A stretch of 38,336 nt of DNA from contig JAFYLH010000023.1 of NCBI GenBank assembly GCA_017537175.1, positions 1-38,336 of the forward strand, written 5' to 3'. Source of the DNA: Clostridia bacterium. GTDB lineage: Bacteria; Bacillota; Clostridia; Oscillospirales; CAG-272. Numbering within the stretch: the stretch's first letter is position 1; every line of letters starts with the position of its first letter. The position numbers and the translations under genes were made by a program. This document shows positions 31,185-38,336 of the stretch, piece by piece. Under the pieces are notes generated by a model. The model had not been told where the DNA came from. It searched no databases and saw nothing but the letters and a program-made list of their open reading frames with translations.

Positions 31185-32303
31185 TTGACTAAATTCTTTT
31201 TTAGTAACCTCTGGATATTCTTTAAGAAAAATTTTGTAATGTTCGTCGCGTTTTTTGCGGCACTCATTACCTGCTTTATAGTTCCGATTGACAAGGAGTA
31301 TCTTGGTTATTTTGATCTTAAAACTCTTTCCTGTCTTTTCTGTGTTCTCTGCGTGGTATGTGCGCTTAAGAACATAAAATTCTTTTACATACTGGCAAAG
31401 AAGATAGTTGCTGTATTCCGCAATGCCAAGATATGTATTCTTGCCTTGGTATACATTACCTTTATAGGCTCAATGCTTATTGCCAACGATATGGCACTTC
31501 TGACATTCCTGCCCCTCGGCTTTTTTGTGCTGAAAAGCACGGGCAAGGAAAAGCATATGGCATTCACCTTTATTATGCAGAATATTGCCGCAAACTTAGG
31601 CGGTATGCTGACCCCCTTTGGTAATCCGCAGAACCTTTATCTGTACTCAAAATTTGAGATCCCCACCCTTGAGTTTATGGGCATAATGCTTTTACCCTTT
31701 TTGGTGGCGGTGGCGCTTATAACCCTTTGCTGTCTGGTGTTTATACCTGCCGAGCCCTTGCAGGTGGAGGACGAGGTCATAAAGCTCCCCAAGGGCAGGA
31801 CGGTAATATATCTTGTGCTGTTTGCACTTTCTATCCTTATCGTTTTCAGAGGAATACCCTACTGGGTAGGACTTATAGTCATTCCCATAGCAATGCTGTT
31901 TCTTGACCGTAAGGCACTTTGTATGGTGGACTATCCTCTGCTTTTGACCTTTGTGTTCTTCTTTATCTTTTCCGGCAATATGGCACGTATTGCCCCTGTC
32001 AAGGAGCTGTTCTCGACTCTGCTTGAAAAAAACACACTTATATTCAGCGCCCTGTCCTGTCAGTTTATCAGTAATGTTCCCTCGGCAATACTGCTTTCGC
32101 AGTTTACCGAAAATTATGCAGATCTGCTGGTGGGTGTCAATATAGGCGGTACGGGAACGCTTATAGCATCCCTTGCCAGTCTGATAACATTTTCCGAGTA
32201 TACAAGGCACAATCCCGGAAAGAGTATGGGATATATTATCAAATTTTCGGCATTTAATTTTGCATTCTTAATTATACTTGCAATAGTAACTTCAATTTTT
32301 TAA
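31185..32303 (+). CDS. SLC13/ArsB-NhaD (ion transporter superfamily) anion permease
   Basis: A 372-residue polytopic membrane protein with about ten hydrophobic helices. The motif IAANLGGMLTPFGNPQNLYLYSKFEIP (around residues 130-156) and the paired hairpin segment CQFISNVPSAILLSQFTEN are the hallmark substrate and ion-binding hairpins of the citrate/arsenite/dicarboxylate transporter superfamily. Substrate cannot be assigned; a di- or tricarboxylate or another small anion is likely. The start is TTG at 31185, supported by the ribosome site GGGTGAT 6 nt upstream, a site nearly identical in context to that of phoU; the nearby ATG codons are out of frame or stop at once. The gene is followed after 12 nt by murD, so the two are in one operon. 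It is somewhat shorter than typical SLC13 proteins. Confidence 0.85.
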   Translation: MTKFFFSNLWIFFKKNFVMFVAFFAALITCFIVPIDKEYLGYFDLKTLSCLFCVLCVVCALKNIKFFYILAKKIVAVFRNAKICILALVYITFIGSMLIANDMALLTFLPLGFFVLKSTGKEKHMAFTFIMQNIAANLGGMLTPFGNPQNLYLYSKFEIPTLEFMGIMLLPFLVAVALITLCCLVFIPAEPLQVEDEVIKLPKGRTVIYLVLFALSILIVFRGIPYWVGLIVIPIAMLFLDRKALCMVDYPLLLTFVFFFIFSGNMARIAPVKELFSTLLEKNTLIFSALSCQFISNVPSAILLSQFTENYADLLVGVNIGGTGTLIASLASLITFSEYTRHNPGKSMGYIIKFSAFNFAFLIILAIVTSIF

Positions 32304-32315
32304 CGGAGATTTATT

Positions 32316-33656
32316 ATGAATTTTAATAACAAGAGAGTAACGGTAATAGGTCTGGGTATATCCAATATGCCCCTTATCGACTATCTTTTAAAGGAGGGTG
32401 CGTGCGTTTCTGCCCGCGACCGTAAGGAATACGAGCTTTTGTCCGAGGATGTACGCGCACTTGAAAACAAGGGCGTTAAGCTTATCTGCGGAGAAGAGTA
32501 TCTGCAGGGTATAGACGAGGAATATATCTTCCGTACTCCCGGTATGAGATATGATACCAAGGAGCTTAGCGAGGCGGTTGCCCGCGGCTCGGTGCTCACC
32601 TCCGAGATGGAGCTTTTCTTTGAAAGATGTCCCGCTCATATGATAGCGGTGACAGGCTCTGACGGCAAGACCACCACAACAACTCTTATCTCAAAGATGA
32701 TAGAAAAGCGTTTCGGTAAGGTTTATGTGGGCGGTAACATCGGTGCACCGCTGCTGCCTTATGTGGATAAGATGACAGAGGATGACTGGGCGGTGCTGGA
32801 GCTTTCAAGCTTCCAGCTTCATACTATGAAAAAGTCTCCCCACAGAGCGGTTATAACAAACCTTTCTCCCAATCATCTTGACTATCATACCGATATGCAG
32901 GAATATGTGGATGCAAAGAAGAATATCTTCCTCCATATGGGCGATGATACAAGGCTCGTGCTTAACTACAAAAATGACCCCACCCGTGAGCTTGCCTGTG
33001 AGGCGGCCAAGGGAACGGCTGTTACCTTCTTTGCTAAAGACGGCGAGGTGTACGAAAAGGACGGCGCGATATATTACGGAGAAGAAAAGATCCTTGATAC
33101 AGCCGATATACTTATCCCCGGACATCACAATGTAGAAAACTATATGGCGGCTATTGCCTGCGTATATGATATAGTAGGCAAGGATATTATAGCAGACCTT
33201 GCAAAGACCTTTGGCGGAGTTGAGCATCGTATAGAGCTTGTCCGCGTAAAGGACGGAGTAAGATATTATAACTCCTCTATTGATTCCAGCCCCAGCCGTA
33301 CCGCGGCGGCTCTTGCATCCTTTAACGAAAAGGTCATTGCCATCTGCGGCGGCAAGGATAAGGGCGTACCCTTTGACGGTCTTGCAGCTACCCTTTGTCA
33401 GGGTGCAAAAAAGGTAGTGCTTACAGGTGCTACAAGAGAGACCATATACAATGCAATTCTTAACTGCCCCGAATATAAGGACGGCTGTCCCGAAATAAAG
33501 GTTGAGCCTGATTTTGAGACCGCGGTAAGAGCGGCAGCGGATTGGGCAGAAGAAGGGGATGTTGTTATTCTCTCCCCCGGATGCACCAGCTTTGATGCCT
33601 TCCCCAACTTTATGGCAAGAGGAAATAAATTTAAGGAAATAGTGAGATCACTTTAA
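32316..33656 (+). CDS. murD: UDP-N-acetylmuramoyl-L-alanine:D-glutamate ligase
   Basis: Cytoplasmic Mur ligase that adds D-glutamate to UDP-MurNAc-L-Ala using ATP, the second peptide step of peptidoglycan precursor synthesis. It is 446 residues, the normal length. The N-terminal Rossmann domain starts VTVIGLGISNMPLIDYLL. The central ATP domain has AVTGSDGKTTTTTLISKM (111-128), LELSSFQLHT and ITNLSPNHLDYH. The C-terminal domain includes VEHRIELVRVKDGVRYYNSSIDSSPSRTAAAL and ILSPGCTSFDAFPNFMARGNKF. The carrier-protein motif order is that of MurD rather than MurC, E or F. The start is ATG with ACGGAG upstream. It lies outside the usual dcw cluster, between a permease and a PLP lyase. Confidence 0.93.
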   Translation: MNFNNKRVTVIGLGISNMPLIDYLLKEGACVSARDRKEYELLSEDVRALENKGVKLICGEEYLQGIDEEYIFRTPGMRYDTKELSEAVARGSVLTSEMELFFERCPAHMIAVTGSDGKTTTTTLISKMIEKRFGKVYVGGNIGAPLLPYVDKMTEDDWAVLELSSFQLHTMKKSPHRAVITNLSPNHLDYHTDMQEYVDAKKNIFLHMGDDTRLVLNYKNDPTRELACEAAKGTAVTFFAKDGEVYEKDGAIYYGEEKILDTADILIPGHHNVENYMAAIACVYDIVGKDIIADLAKTFGGVEHRIELVRVKDGVRYYNSSIDSSPSRTAAALASFNEKVIAICGGKDKGVPFDGLAATLCQGAKKVVLTGATRETIYNAILNCPEYKDGCPEIKVEPDFETAVRAAADWAEEGDVVILSPGCTSFDAFPNFMARGNKFKEIVRSL

Positions 33657-33657
33657 T

Positions 33658-34869
33658 ATGTTCAGTCAAAAGATACAGGATATCGCAAGGGCGGCAGAGC
33701 TTTCTCTGCGCGATGAGTTCGCCCGTATAGATGAGATAGCACACCACAACACCGCAAAGGTCATGGAGGCTTTTTCAGAGTTTCGTGTTTCAAAGGAATG
33801 TCTTTTGGGCTCTGACGGCTACGGCTATGACGACAGGGGCAGAGAAACCCTTGACAAGGTGGTGGCAAGGGTATTCAATGCAGAGGATGCCTTTATCCGC
33901 CACAATATGATAAACGGTACCCATGCTCTGACCATAGCACTTTTCGGAATTCTTCGCCCCGGGGATGTTATGCTTGCGGTAACAGGCAAGCCCTATGATA
34001 CCCTTGACGAGGTCATTGGTATGAAGGAGACTAACGGCACAGGCTCTCTTGCCGATTTCGGCATAGAATACCGTCAGGTAGAGTTAGGCGAGGATTTTTC
34101 GGAAGAGTTAAAGGATCCCCGTGTAAAGATGGTATATATCCAGAGAAGCAAGGGCTATGTTAACCGCCCCACCCTCTCTGTTGAGGAGATAAACAAAATA
34201 GTAGAGTTCTCCCACGCACGCAGTAACGCCTATGTGGTCGTTGACAACTGCTACGGTGAGTTTGTTGATATGACTGAGCCAAAGGCTGACCTTATCATCG
34301 GTTCTCTTATCAAGAATCCCGGCGGCGGTATGGCAGAGTCGGGCGGTTATATTGCAGGTAAAAAGGAAGCAGTTGAGCTTTGCTCCTACCGTTATTCCTG
34401 TCCTGCTATCGGTCTTGAGGCAGGTGCTACCCTTGACCAGAACAAGCTTTTATACAGAGGCTTTTTCTACGCTCCCCATACCGTGGCACAGGCTCTTAAG
34501 ACCGCGCATTTTGCGGCAGCTTGCTTTGACGCTTGCGGCTTTGAGGTATCCCCCAAGGCAGGCGAAAAGAGAAATGATATCATCCAGACCGTGACCTTGG
34601 GCGACCCCGACAAGCTGATAAAATTCTGTCAGGGAATACAGGCCGGCTCTCCCATTGATTCCTATGTTGCTCCCATGCCCTGGGCTATGCCGGGCTACAG
34701 CGATGAGGTAATTATGGCGGCAGGTGCCTTTGTACAGGGAAGCTCTATCGAGCTTTCTGCCGACGGCCCTATGCGTGAGCCCTATCTTGCCTTCCTTCAG
34801 GGCGGACTTACCTATGAAAGCGGCAGATACGGAATTATGAAAGCGTTGGAATTTATTTTGGAAAAATAA
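33658..34869 (+). CDS. Methionine gamma-lyase family PLP protein (aluminium-resistance/YnbB type)
   Basis: A 403-residue fold-type I PLP enzyme of the family annotated as methionine gamma-lyase-like or aluminium resistance protein. The sequence shows GSDGYGYDDRGRETLDKVVARVFNAEDAFIRHNMINGTHALTIALFG early on, a VVVDNCYGEFVDMTEP cofactor segment, and the Schiff-base Lys in IIGSLIKNPGGGMAESGGYIAGKK, then PRDNA-like APHTVAQAL and terminal YLAFLQGGLTYESGRYGIMKALE. All key parts are present. A biochemical substrate is not established for this group; cystathionine or methionine cleavage is only suggested by homology. It starts 1 nt after the murD stop, so it is the last gene of that operon. Its stop is followed directly by a heptamer array. 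Confidence 0.88.
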   Translation: MFSQKIQDIARAAELSLRDEFARIDEIAHHNTAKVMEAFSEFRVSKECLLGSDGYGYDDRGRETLDKVVARVFNAEDAFIRHNMINGTHALTIALFGILRPGDVMLAVTGKPYDTLDEVIGMKETNGTGSLADFGIEYRQVELGEDFSEELKDPRVKMVYIQRSKGYVNRPTLSVEEINKIVEFSHARSNAYVVVDNCYGEFVDMTEPKADLIIGSLIKNPGGGMAESGGYIAGKKEAVELCSYRYSCPAIGLEAGATLDQNKLLYRGFFYAPHTVAQALKTAHFAAACFDACGFEVSPKAGEKRNDIIQTVTLGDPDKLIKFCQGIQAGSPIDSYVAPMPWAMPGYSDEVIMAAGAFVQGSSIELSADGPMREPYLAFLQGGLTYESGRYGIMKALEFILEK

Positions 34870-34905
34870 ATTCAATTCTTAATTCTTAATTCTCAATTCT
34901 CAATT
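34869..34905 (+). repeat. AATTCTC heptamer array after the PLP lyase
   Basis: A short first unit AATTC, then AATTCTT twice, AATTCTC twice, and AATT. It begins on the last base of the TAA stop (34867-34869). Confidence 0.85.
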
Positions 34906-34926
34906 GAATTAAGATTGAAATAATAC

Positions 34927-34955
34927 TTGATTTATCTCGAAAAAAATGATAGAAT
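34927..34955 (+). promoter_or_regulatory. Promoter of phoU
   Basis: TTGATT (34927-34932) and TAGAAT (34950-34955) are 17 bp apart, about 15 nt before the phoU start. Confidence 0.65.
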
Positions 34956-34970
34956 AAATTGGGTGATTAT

Positions 34971-35618
34971 ATGAATGCAATTACAAAACAGCTGGAACAG
35001 CTGAATTTTATGTTAATAGAAATGGGCGCTTTGGTGGAGCGCGCCGTTGCCTGTGCCGCCAAGGGCTTTGTGACACAGGACAGTGAAAACGCCAAAAATG
35101 TTTTCCGTATTGGCGGAGAGATAGAGGCAAAGGAAAAGGAGATCGAGGGGCTTTGTATGAAGCTGCTGCTGCGTCCTCTTGATCCTGTTCAGCTCCGTAC
35201 CATATCCTCGGTGCTCCATATGATAGGCGAGCTTCGCAAGATAGGTGAACAGGCGGGAGAGATATCCGAGGTTACCGAGTTTCTTCTCAACGAGGCATAT
35301 ACCGTTGATATGGGTGTTCTTCCCGATATGGCAAGAGAGACCATCAATATGACTATAGATTCTATCCATGCGTTGGTTCACAACGATATCAATATGGCTC
35401 TTGCGGTAAGAGATAATGACGACCGTGTGGACGATCTTTTCCTTGCCGAAAAGGATATGCTCATCCGTACCGTGCGCGAGGATGCAGAGCGGGCAAGTCA
35501 GGCACTTGACTTTTTAATGGTTGCCAAATACTTTGAGCGTATAGGCGACCACGCCTGCGATGTTGCCGAATGGGTAATTTATTCGATTACAGGAAAACAC
35601 ACAGACAGTAATAAATAA
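34971..35618 (+). CDS. phoU: PhoU-type phosphate signalling regulator
   Basis: A 215-residue all-helical PhoU protein with two three-helix bundles. Each carries the characteristic E(A/E)xxxR-type metal-binding stretch: GGEIEAKEKEIEGLCMKLLLRPLDPVQLRTISSVLHMIGELRKIGEQAGEI in the first half, and DDRVDDLFLAEKDMLIRTV with FLMVAKYFERIGDHACDVAEWVIYSITG in the second. PhoU normally links Pst phosphate transport to a PhoR/PhoB-type system, but no pst or pho genes are in the window. I start at ATG 34971 rather than the in-frame TTG at 34959, since GGGTGAT lies just upstream. The next gene follows after 17 nt, so PhoU may be co-transcribed with the secreted CBM9-like protein. Confidence 0.9.
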   Translation: MNAITKQLEQLNFMLIEMGALVERAVACAAKGFVTQDSENAKNVFRIGGEIEAKEKEIEGLCMKLLLRPLDPVQLRTISSVLHMIGELRKIGEQAGEISEVTEFLLNEAYTVDMGVLPDMARETINMTIDSIHALVHNDINMALAVRDNDDRVDDLFLAEKDMLIRTVREDAERASQALDFLMVAKYFERIGDHACDVAEWVIYSITGKHTDSNK

Positions 35619-35635
35619 TATTAAGGAGATATAAA

Positions 35636-36733
35636 ATGAAGAGAATTTTTGCAGCGCTTATGTGCGTACTTATGTTCGCGGTACTGCTTGTTCCCGTAAT
35701 GGCAGAGGAGGACAATTTCCTTGCTGAGATCGGCGAGATCCCCTGTCCCTATGCTACACCCACCGTTGACGGCAATATCGATGCCTCCGAGGGTTGGAGC
35801 TCTGCGCAGTATATCGATAAGACCAACACCGACGGTGCCTGGGGCGGCGAGGACGTAGTTATCACAGGTAATATCTACCGTGCATATGATGACAAGAACC
35901 TCTATATCGCGGCTGATATTGTTATTCCCGAGCTCAGCCTCTCTGAGGGTGAGGATTGGATCGAAGGCGCAGGCGAGGACGGCAACAGACCCGGCTGGGA
36001 CGGTGATGTATTTGTTTATACACTTGATCCTCTTGGCGAAATGATCAACAACGGCTTTATCAGCGACCCCGGTGTATGGTACTGCTTTGGTATCTTTGAG
36101 GGTAATAATATCCGTGTTTACCGTACTCATGTAAATGATGCTGAGGTTACCGATACCGTAAAGGCGGAAGGCTCTGTTACCGACGGTGGCTGGCGCTTTG
36201 AGGCGGCTATTCCCTGGGAAACCATCTGTAAGGATGTTGAGGACATCTCTTACGGTGATATAGTTCTTACTCCTGCCGATATAGTAAAGGAAGGCAGTGT
36301 TATCAAGGGCGAGATGCTGTATTATGACCGTGTATACGATGCAGAGGCTACCGAGCGTATAACAGGCAGCAGATATGCTACTATCTGTATGACCTGTGTT
36401 GACGGTACTCCCGGTACATCTGCTACACCCTGGATGCTCAAGGCTTACGGTATGCACTTTGTTCTTGGCGCAAAGGCTACAGCAGACACCACTACTGACA
36501 CCACAGACGAGGCTACCGAGGCGGTAACCGACGAAAAGGGTAATACCGTAACCGATGATAAGGGCAACAAGGTTACCCAGAAGGCGACTGCCAAGACCAC
36601 TACAAAGAAGGCTACCACAGGTACTTCTACAGGCGGTAATGCTGCTCAGACCCTTGATATGGGTATTGCTATGGCTATAGGTGCTTTAGCTGTGTCCGGT
36701 ATCGGCCTTGCAGTATCAAAAAAGAGAAGATAA
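35636..36733 (+). CDS. Secreted CBM9/DOMON-like protein with a Thr-rich C-terminal anchor region (copy 1)
   Basis: A 365-residue secreted protein of unknown function. The signal peptide is MKRIFAALMCVLMFAVLLVPVMA (about 1-23). The body (about 40-275) reads like a CBM9/DOMON-type domain: TVDGNIDASEGWSSAQYIDK, then YRAYDDKNLYIAADIVIPE, PGWDGDVFVYTLDP and GWRFEAAIPWETI. Such domains bind sugars, heme or other ligands. A Thr/Lys-rich linker (about 280-335, with VTDEKGN repeated) leads to NAAQTLD, a hydrophobic helix GIAMAIGALAVSGIGLAVS and KKRR, the layout of a cell-wall sorting signal with a non-standard motif. The ribosome site AAGGAG precedes the ATG 17 nt after phoU. A paralogue follows directly. 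Ligand and anchoring enzyme are unknown. Confidence 0.75.
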   Translation: MKRIFAALMCVLMFAVLLVPVMAEEDNFLAEIGEIPCPYATPTVDGNIDASEGWSSAQYIDKTNTDGAWGGEDVVITGNIYRAYDDKNLYIAADIVIPELSLSEGEDWIEGAGEDGNRPGWDGDVFVYTLDPLGEMINNGFISDPGVWYCFGIFEGNNIRVYRTHVNDAEVTDTVKAEGSVTDGGWRFEAAIPWETICKDVEDISYGDIVLTPADIVKEGSVIKGEMLYYDRVYDAEATERITGSRYATICMTCVDGTPGTSATPWMLKAYGMHFVLGAKATADTTTDTTDEATEAVTDEKGNTVTDDKGNKVTQKATAKTTTKKATTGTSTGGNAAQTLDMGIAMAIGALAVSGIGLAVSKKRR

Positions 36734-36741
36734 ATTAAATC

Positions 36742-36767
36742 AAAGGGGAGTTCATACACTCCCCTTT
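36742..36767 (+). terminator. Terminator between the two CBM9-like genes
   Basis: AAAGGGGAGT (36742-36751) pairs with ACTCCCCTTT (36758-36767) around a 6-nt loop, followed by TAT. It would reduce read-through into copy 2. Confidence 0.75.
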
Positions 36768-36781
36768 TATAGAGGTGTATT

Positions 36782-37885
36782 ATGATGAAACGCATATTTT
36801 TATTGATTCTTTGCTCGGTTATGCTCTGCGGTATGCTTTTACCCGTATTGGCAGGGGAGGAGGACTTTAAGGGGGAGATAGGCGATATCGGCTGTCCCTG
36901 GGGAGCTCCTGCAATTGACGGAAATATAACCGACACCGAGGGCTGGAGTGCTGTTCAGCCTCTGAATAAGGAAAACACCGACGGCGGCTGGGGAGCTATC
37001 CCTGTTGAGGTAGAGGGCAGCTTACGCACTGCTTATGATACAGAGTATCTCTATATTGCCGCTGAAATAATACTTCCCGAGATCAGCCTCAGCGAGGGTG
37101 AAGACTGGATAGACGGCGGTGAGACAGGAAATATGCCCGGTTGGGACGGCGATGTGTTTGTATTTACCCTTGACCCTCTCAACAAGCTTCTTGATGCGGG
37201 ATTTATTTCTGATACCTCGGTATGGTACTGCTTTGGTATCTTTGAGGGCAATGTTATCCGTACCTACCGTACCCATGCAAATGACGGTGAGATAAGTGAT
37301 ATCGTTTCTGCCAAGGGTAAGCTGACCGATGGCAGCTGGTGCTTGGAGGCGGCTATTCCCTGGGAGACTATCTGCAAGGATGTAAGTGATATTTCGTACG
37401 GTGATGTTGAGATCACACCCGAGGAGATCACCGAGGGCAGGGAGGTCACCTGCGCTATGATCTACTATGACAGACGCTATGACCCCGAGGCAACCGAGCG
37501 TATAACCTATCACAGATATGTTACAATAGCTACTACCTGTGCAGACGGAACCGAGGGTATTATGGCTACACCCTGGATGCTCAAGGCTTACGGAATACAC
37601 CTTCAGTTAGGCGAGCTGCCCAAGGAAGGCGGCGTTACTACAGTCGACACCACCGCTGATGCCACCGAGGCGGTAACCGACGAAAAGGGCAATGCCGTAA
37701 CCGATGAAAAGGGCAACAAGGTTACCCAGAAGGTAACTGCCAAGACCACCACAAAGAAGGCAACCACAGGTACTGCCACAGGCGGTAATGCGGCTCAGAC
37801 CCTTGATGTGGGTATAGCTGTAGCTTTCGGTGCACTTGCGGCTTCGGGCATTGGGCTTGCTGTGTCTAAAAAAAGAAGAAAATAA
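36782..37885 (+). CDS. Secreted CBM9/DOMON-like protein with a Thr-rich C-terminal anchor region (copy 2)
   Basis: A 367-residue tandem paralogue of copy 1 with the same architecture. It has signal peptide MMKRIFLLILCSVMLCGMLLPVLA, a body with AIDGNITDTEGWSAVQPLNK, YDTEYLYIAAEIILPE, PGWDGDVFVFTLDP and SWCLEAAIPWETICKDV, then the linker with VTDEKGNAVTDEKGNKVTQK, NAAQTLD, a hydrophobic helix and KKRRK. The bodies differ in many positions, while linker and tail are almost the same at DNA level. A weak GAGGT lies before the ATG. Its stop TAA (37883-37885) is the point where a heptamer array starts. Function is unknown; surface carbohydrate binding is the best guess. Confidence 0.75.
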   Translation: MMKRIFLLILCSVMLCGMLLPVLAGEEDFKGEIGDIGCPWGAPAIDGNITDTEGWSAVQPLNKENTDGGWGAIPVEVEGSLRTAYDTEYLYIAAEIILPEISLSEGEDWIDGGETGNMPGWDGDVFVFTLDPLNKLLDAGFISDTSVWYCFGIFEGNVIRTYRTHANDGEISDIVSAKGKLTDGSWCLEAAIPWETICKDVSDISYGDVEITPEEITEGREVTCAMIYYDRRYDPEATERITYHRYVTIATTCADGTEGIMATPWMLKAYGIHLQLGELPKEGGVTTVDTTADATEAVTDEKGNAVTDEKGNKVTQKVTAKTTTKKATTGTATGGNAAQTLDVGIAVAFGALAASGIGLAVSKKRRK

Positions 37886-37915
37886 TTCTCAATTCTTAAT
37901 TCTCAATTCTCAATT
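37884..37915 (+). repeat. AATTCTC heptamer array, left arm of the four-helix-bundle cassette
   Basis: Four units in order C, T, C, C variants, plus AATT. It overlaps the stop codon of CBM9-like copy 2 and faces an inverted array at 38306-38336. Confidence 0.85.
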
Positions 37916-37922
37916 AAAGGAA

Positions 37923-37944
37923 GTTTTTTGCTTTGGCAAAAAAC
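37923..37944 (+). other. Hairpin before the four-helix-bundle gene
   Basis: Perfect 9-bp stem GTTTTTTGC-TTTG-GCAAAAAAC, 17 nt before the ATG, between the left heptamer arm and the gene. It could act as terminator for the upstream operon or as part of the cassette end. Confidence 0.6.
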
Positions 37945-37960
37945 ATATGGATTATATTAA

Positions 37961-38311
37961 ATGAAACAAGATAATATTATCGTTATTAAAACTAAGGCAT
38001 TTGCGTTGAGAATTATTAAATTGTATAATTACTTGTGCTCTGAAAAAAACGAATATGTTATGTCCAAACAGCTCTTAAAATGCGGCACAAGTATAGGAGC
38101 AAATGTGAGAGAAGCTATAAGAGGACAAAGCCGTTCGGATTTTTATGCGAAATTACATATTGCATTGAAGGAAGCAAGCGAATGTGAGTATTGGTTGGAA
38201 TTACTTCACGAAAGTGGGTATATTGTTACCGAGCATTATGCGAGTATATACACGGATTGTCAAGAGATAAATAAGATACTAATGTCAATTACGATGACAC
38301 AAAATAATTGA
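37961..38311 (+). CDS. Four-helix-bundle protein (S23 / 23S rRNA intervening-sequence protein family)
   Basis: A 116-residue helical protein with the family signature LLKCGTSIGANVREAIRGQSRSDFYAKLHIALKEASECEYWLELL (about 39-83), typical of intervening-sequence proteins found in 23S rRNA inserts and of free-standing relatives. Related proteins include Avd of diversity-generating retroelements; there is no reverse transcriptase or rRNA here. The DNA is visibly more A+T-rich than its neighbours. The start is ATG with no good ribosome site. The stop TGA (38309-38311) is formed by an AATTGAG unit of the inverted heptamer array that continues to the window end. Together with the left array this outlines a small cassette. 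The biochemical role is unknown. Confidence 0.85.
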   Translation: MKQDNIIVIKTKAFALRIIKLYNYLCSEKNEYVMSKQLLKCGTSIGANVREAIRGQSRSDFYAKLHIALKEASECEYWLELLHESGYIVTEHYASIYTDCQEINKILMSITMTQNN

Positions 38312-38336
38312 GAATTTCGAATTGAGAATTGAGAAT
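38306..38336 (-). repeat. Inverted AATTCTC heptamer array, right arm, cut by the window edge
   Basis: Plus-strand AATTGAG, AATTTCG, AATTGAG, AATTGAG and AAT to the end of the window. It is the reverse complement orientation of the array at 37884-37915. It provides the stop codon of the four-helix-bundle gene. Confidence 0.8.

Noticed and set aside
37961..38311. Avd accessory protein of a diversity-generating retroelement
   Set aside because: No reverse transcriptase, template or variable repeat is seen nearby; the four-helix-bundle family is broader than Avd.
1..38336. tRNA or rRNA genes
   Set aside because: No cloverleaf with TTC-type arm and no conserved rRNA segments were recognised by eye; a covariance search would be needed to exclude them fully.

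Overview
The window looks like chromosomal DNA of a spore-forming member of the Clostridia, most like uncultured gut Oscillospiraceae/Ruminococcaceae. The evidence is gpr-spoIIP, the Firmicutes families DUF4364 and DUF3842, PrsA-type lipoprotein foldases, an ECF vitamin-type transporter, AGGAGG ribosome sites and many TTGACA/TATAAT promoters spaced by 17 bp. The species assignment is inference. No rRNA, tRNA, CRISPR array, transposase, integrase or phage gene was seen.

Layout. 1-2500: fatty acyl-CoA ligase plus MarR regulator (minus strand), with a consensus promoter followed by a duplicated candidate operator. 2550-5060: glycolytic pgk-tpiA operon (minus). 5118-6864: KdpE/KdpD-like two-component pair. 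7000-7912: small zinc-ribbon protein and a SigH-like sigma factor with Spo0A-box-like sites upstream. 8129-10463: DUF4364 protein and an orphan oligopeptide-binding lipoprotein. 10591-12602: gpr and spoIIP (plus). 12656-13474: an ABC ATPase behind the 3' remnant of an FtsX-type permease. 13546-15683: DUF3842, an ECF S component and a two-domain P-loop kinase. 16285-18980: asnS and an aspartate aminotransferase (minus). 19264-22356: two tandem PrsA-like foldases sharing a 111-bp identical block. 22525-24920: small alarmone synthetase coupled to a serine hydrolase. 25041-30945: sugar ABC transporter (ATPase, permease, binding lipoprotein), then fucI and fucU. 31185-34869: anion permease, murD and a PLP lyase. 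34971-37885: PhoU and two tandem secreted CBM9/DOMON-like proteins with a shared threonine-rich tail. 37961-38311: a four-helix-bundle (S23/IVP) protein.

The most unusual content is non-coding. At the 3' ends of five genes or operons (tpiA, pgk, the aspartate aminotransferase, the first PrsA-like gene, fucU) there are arrays of tiny, mostly perfect hairpins. Stems are 3-8 bp with mostly 3-4-nt loops. Stem sequences differ, but the hairpins are joined by a 7-9-nt linker that is constant within an array. Three linker families occur (sense ATATCGC, AGCTAAATT, GAGTTATGA). In the pgk and fucU arrays the linker switches to its own reverse complement halfway through, so the whole array could also close into a branched fold. 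A second repeat, an AATTCTC/AATTCTT heptamer, occurs in seven short tandem arrays. Five start at or just inside a stop codon. Two of these five, plus the inverted array at the end of the four-helix-bundle gene, supply the stop codon of a gene. The four-helix-bundle gene is bracketed by heptamer arrays in inverted orientation, like a small mobile cassette.

Functional links: acyl-CoA synthesis under local MarR control; lower glycolysis; the sporulation pair gpr/spoIIP; aspartate formation beside asparaginyl-tRNA synthesis; uptake and isomerisation of L-fucose or a similar sugar, with no kinase or aldolase in view; and secreted carbohydrate-binding-like proteins that may sit on the same cell surface.
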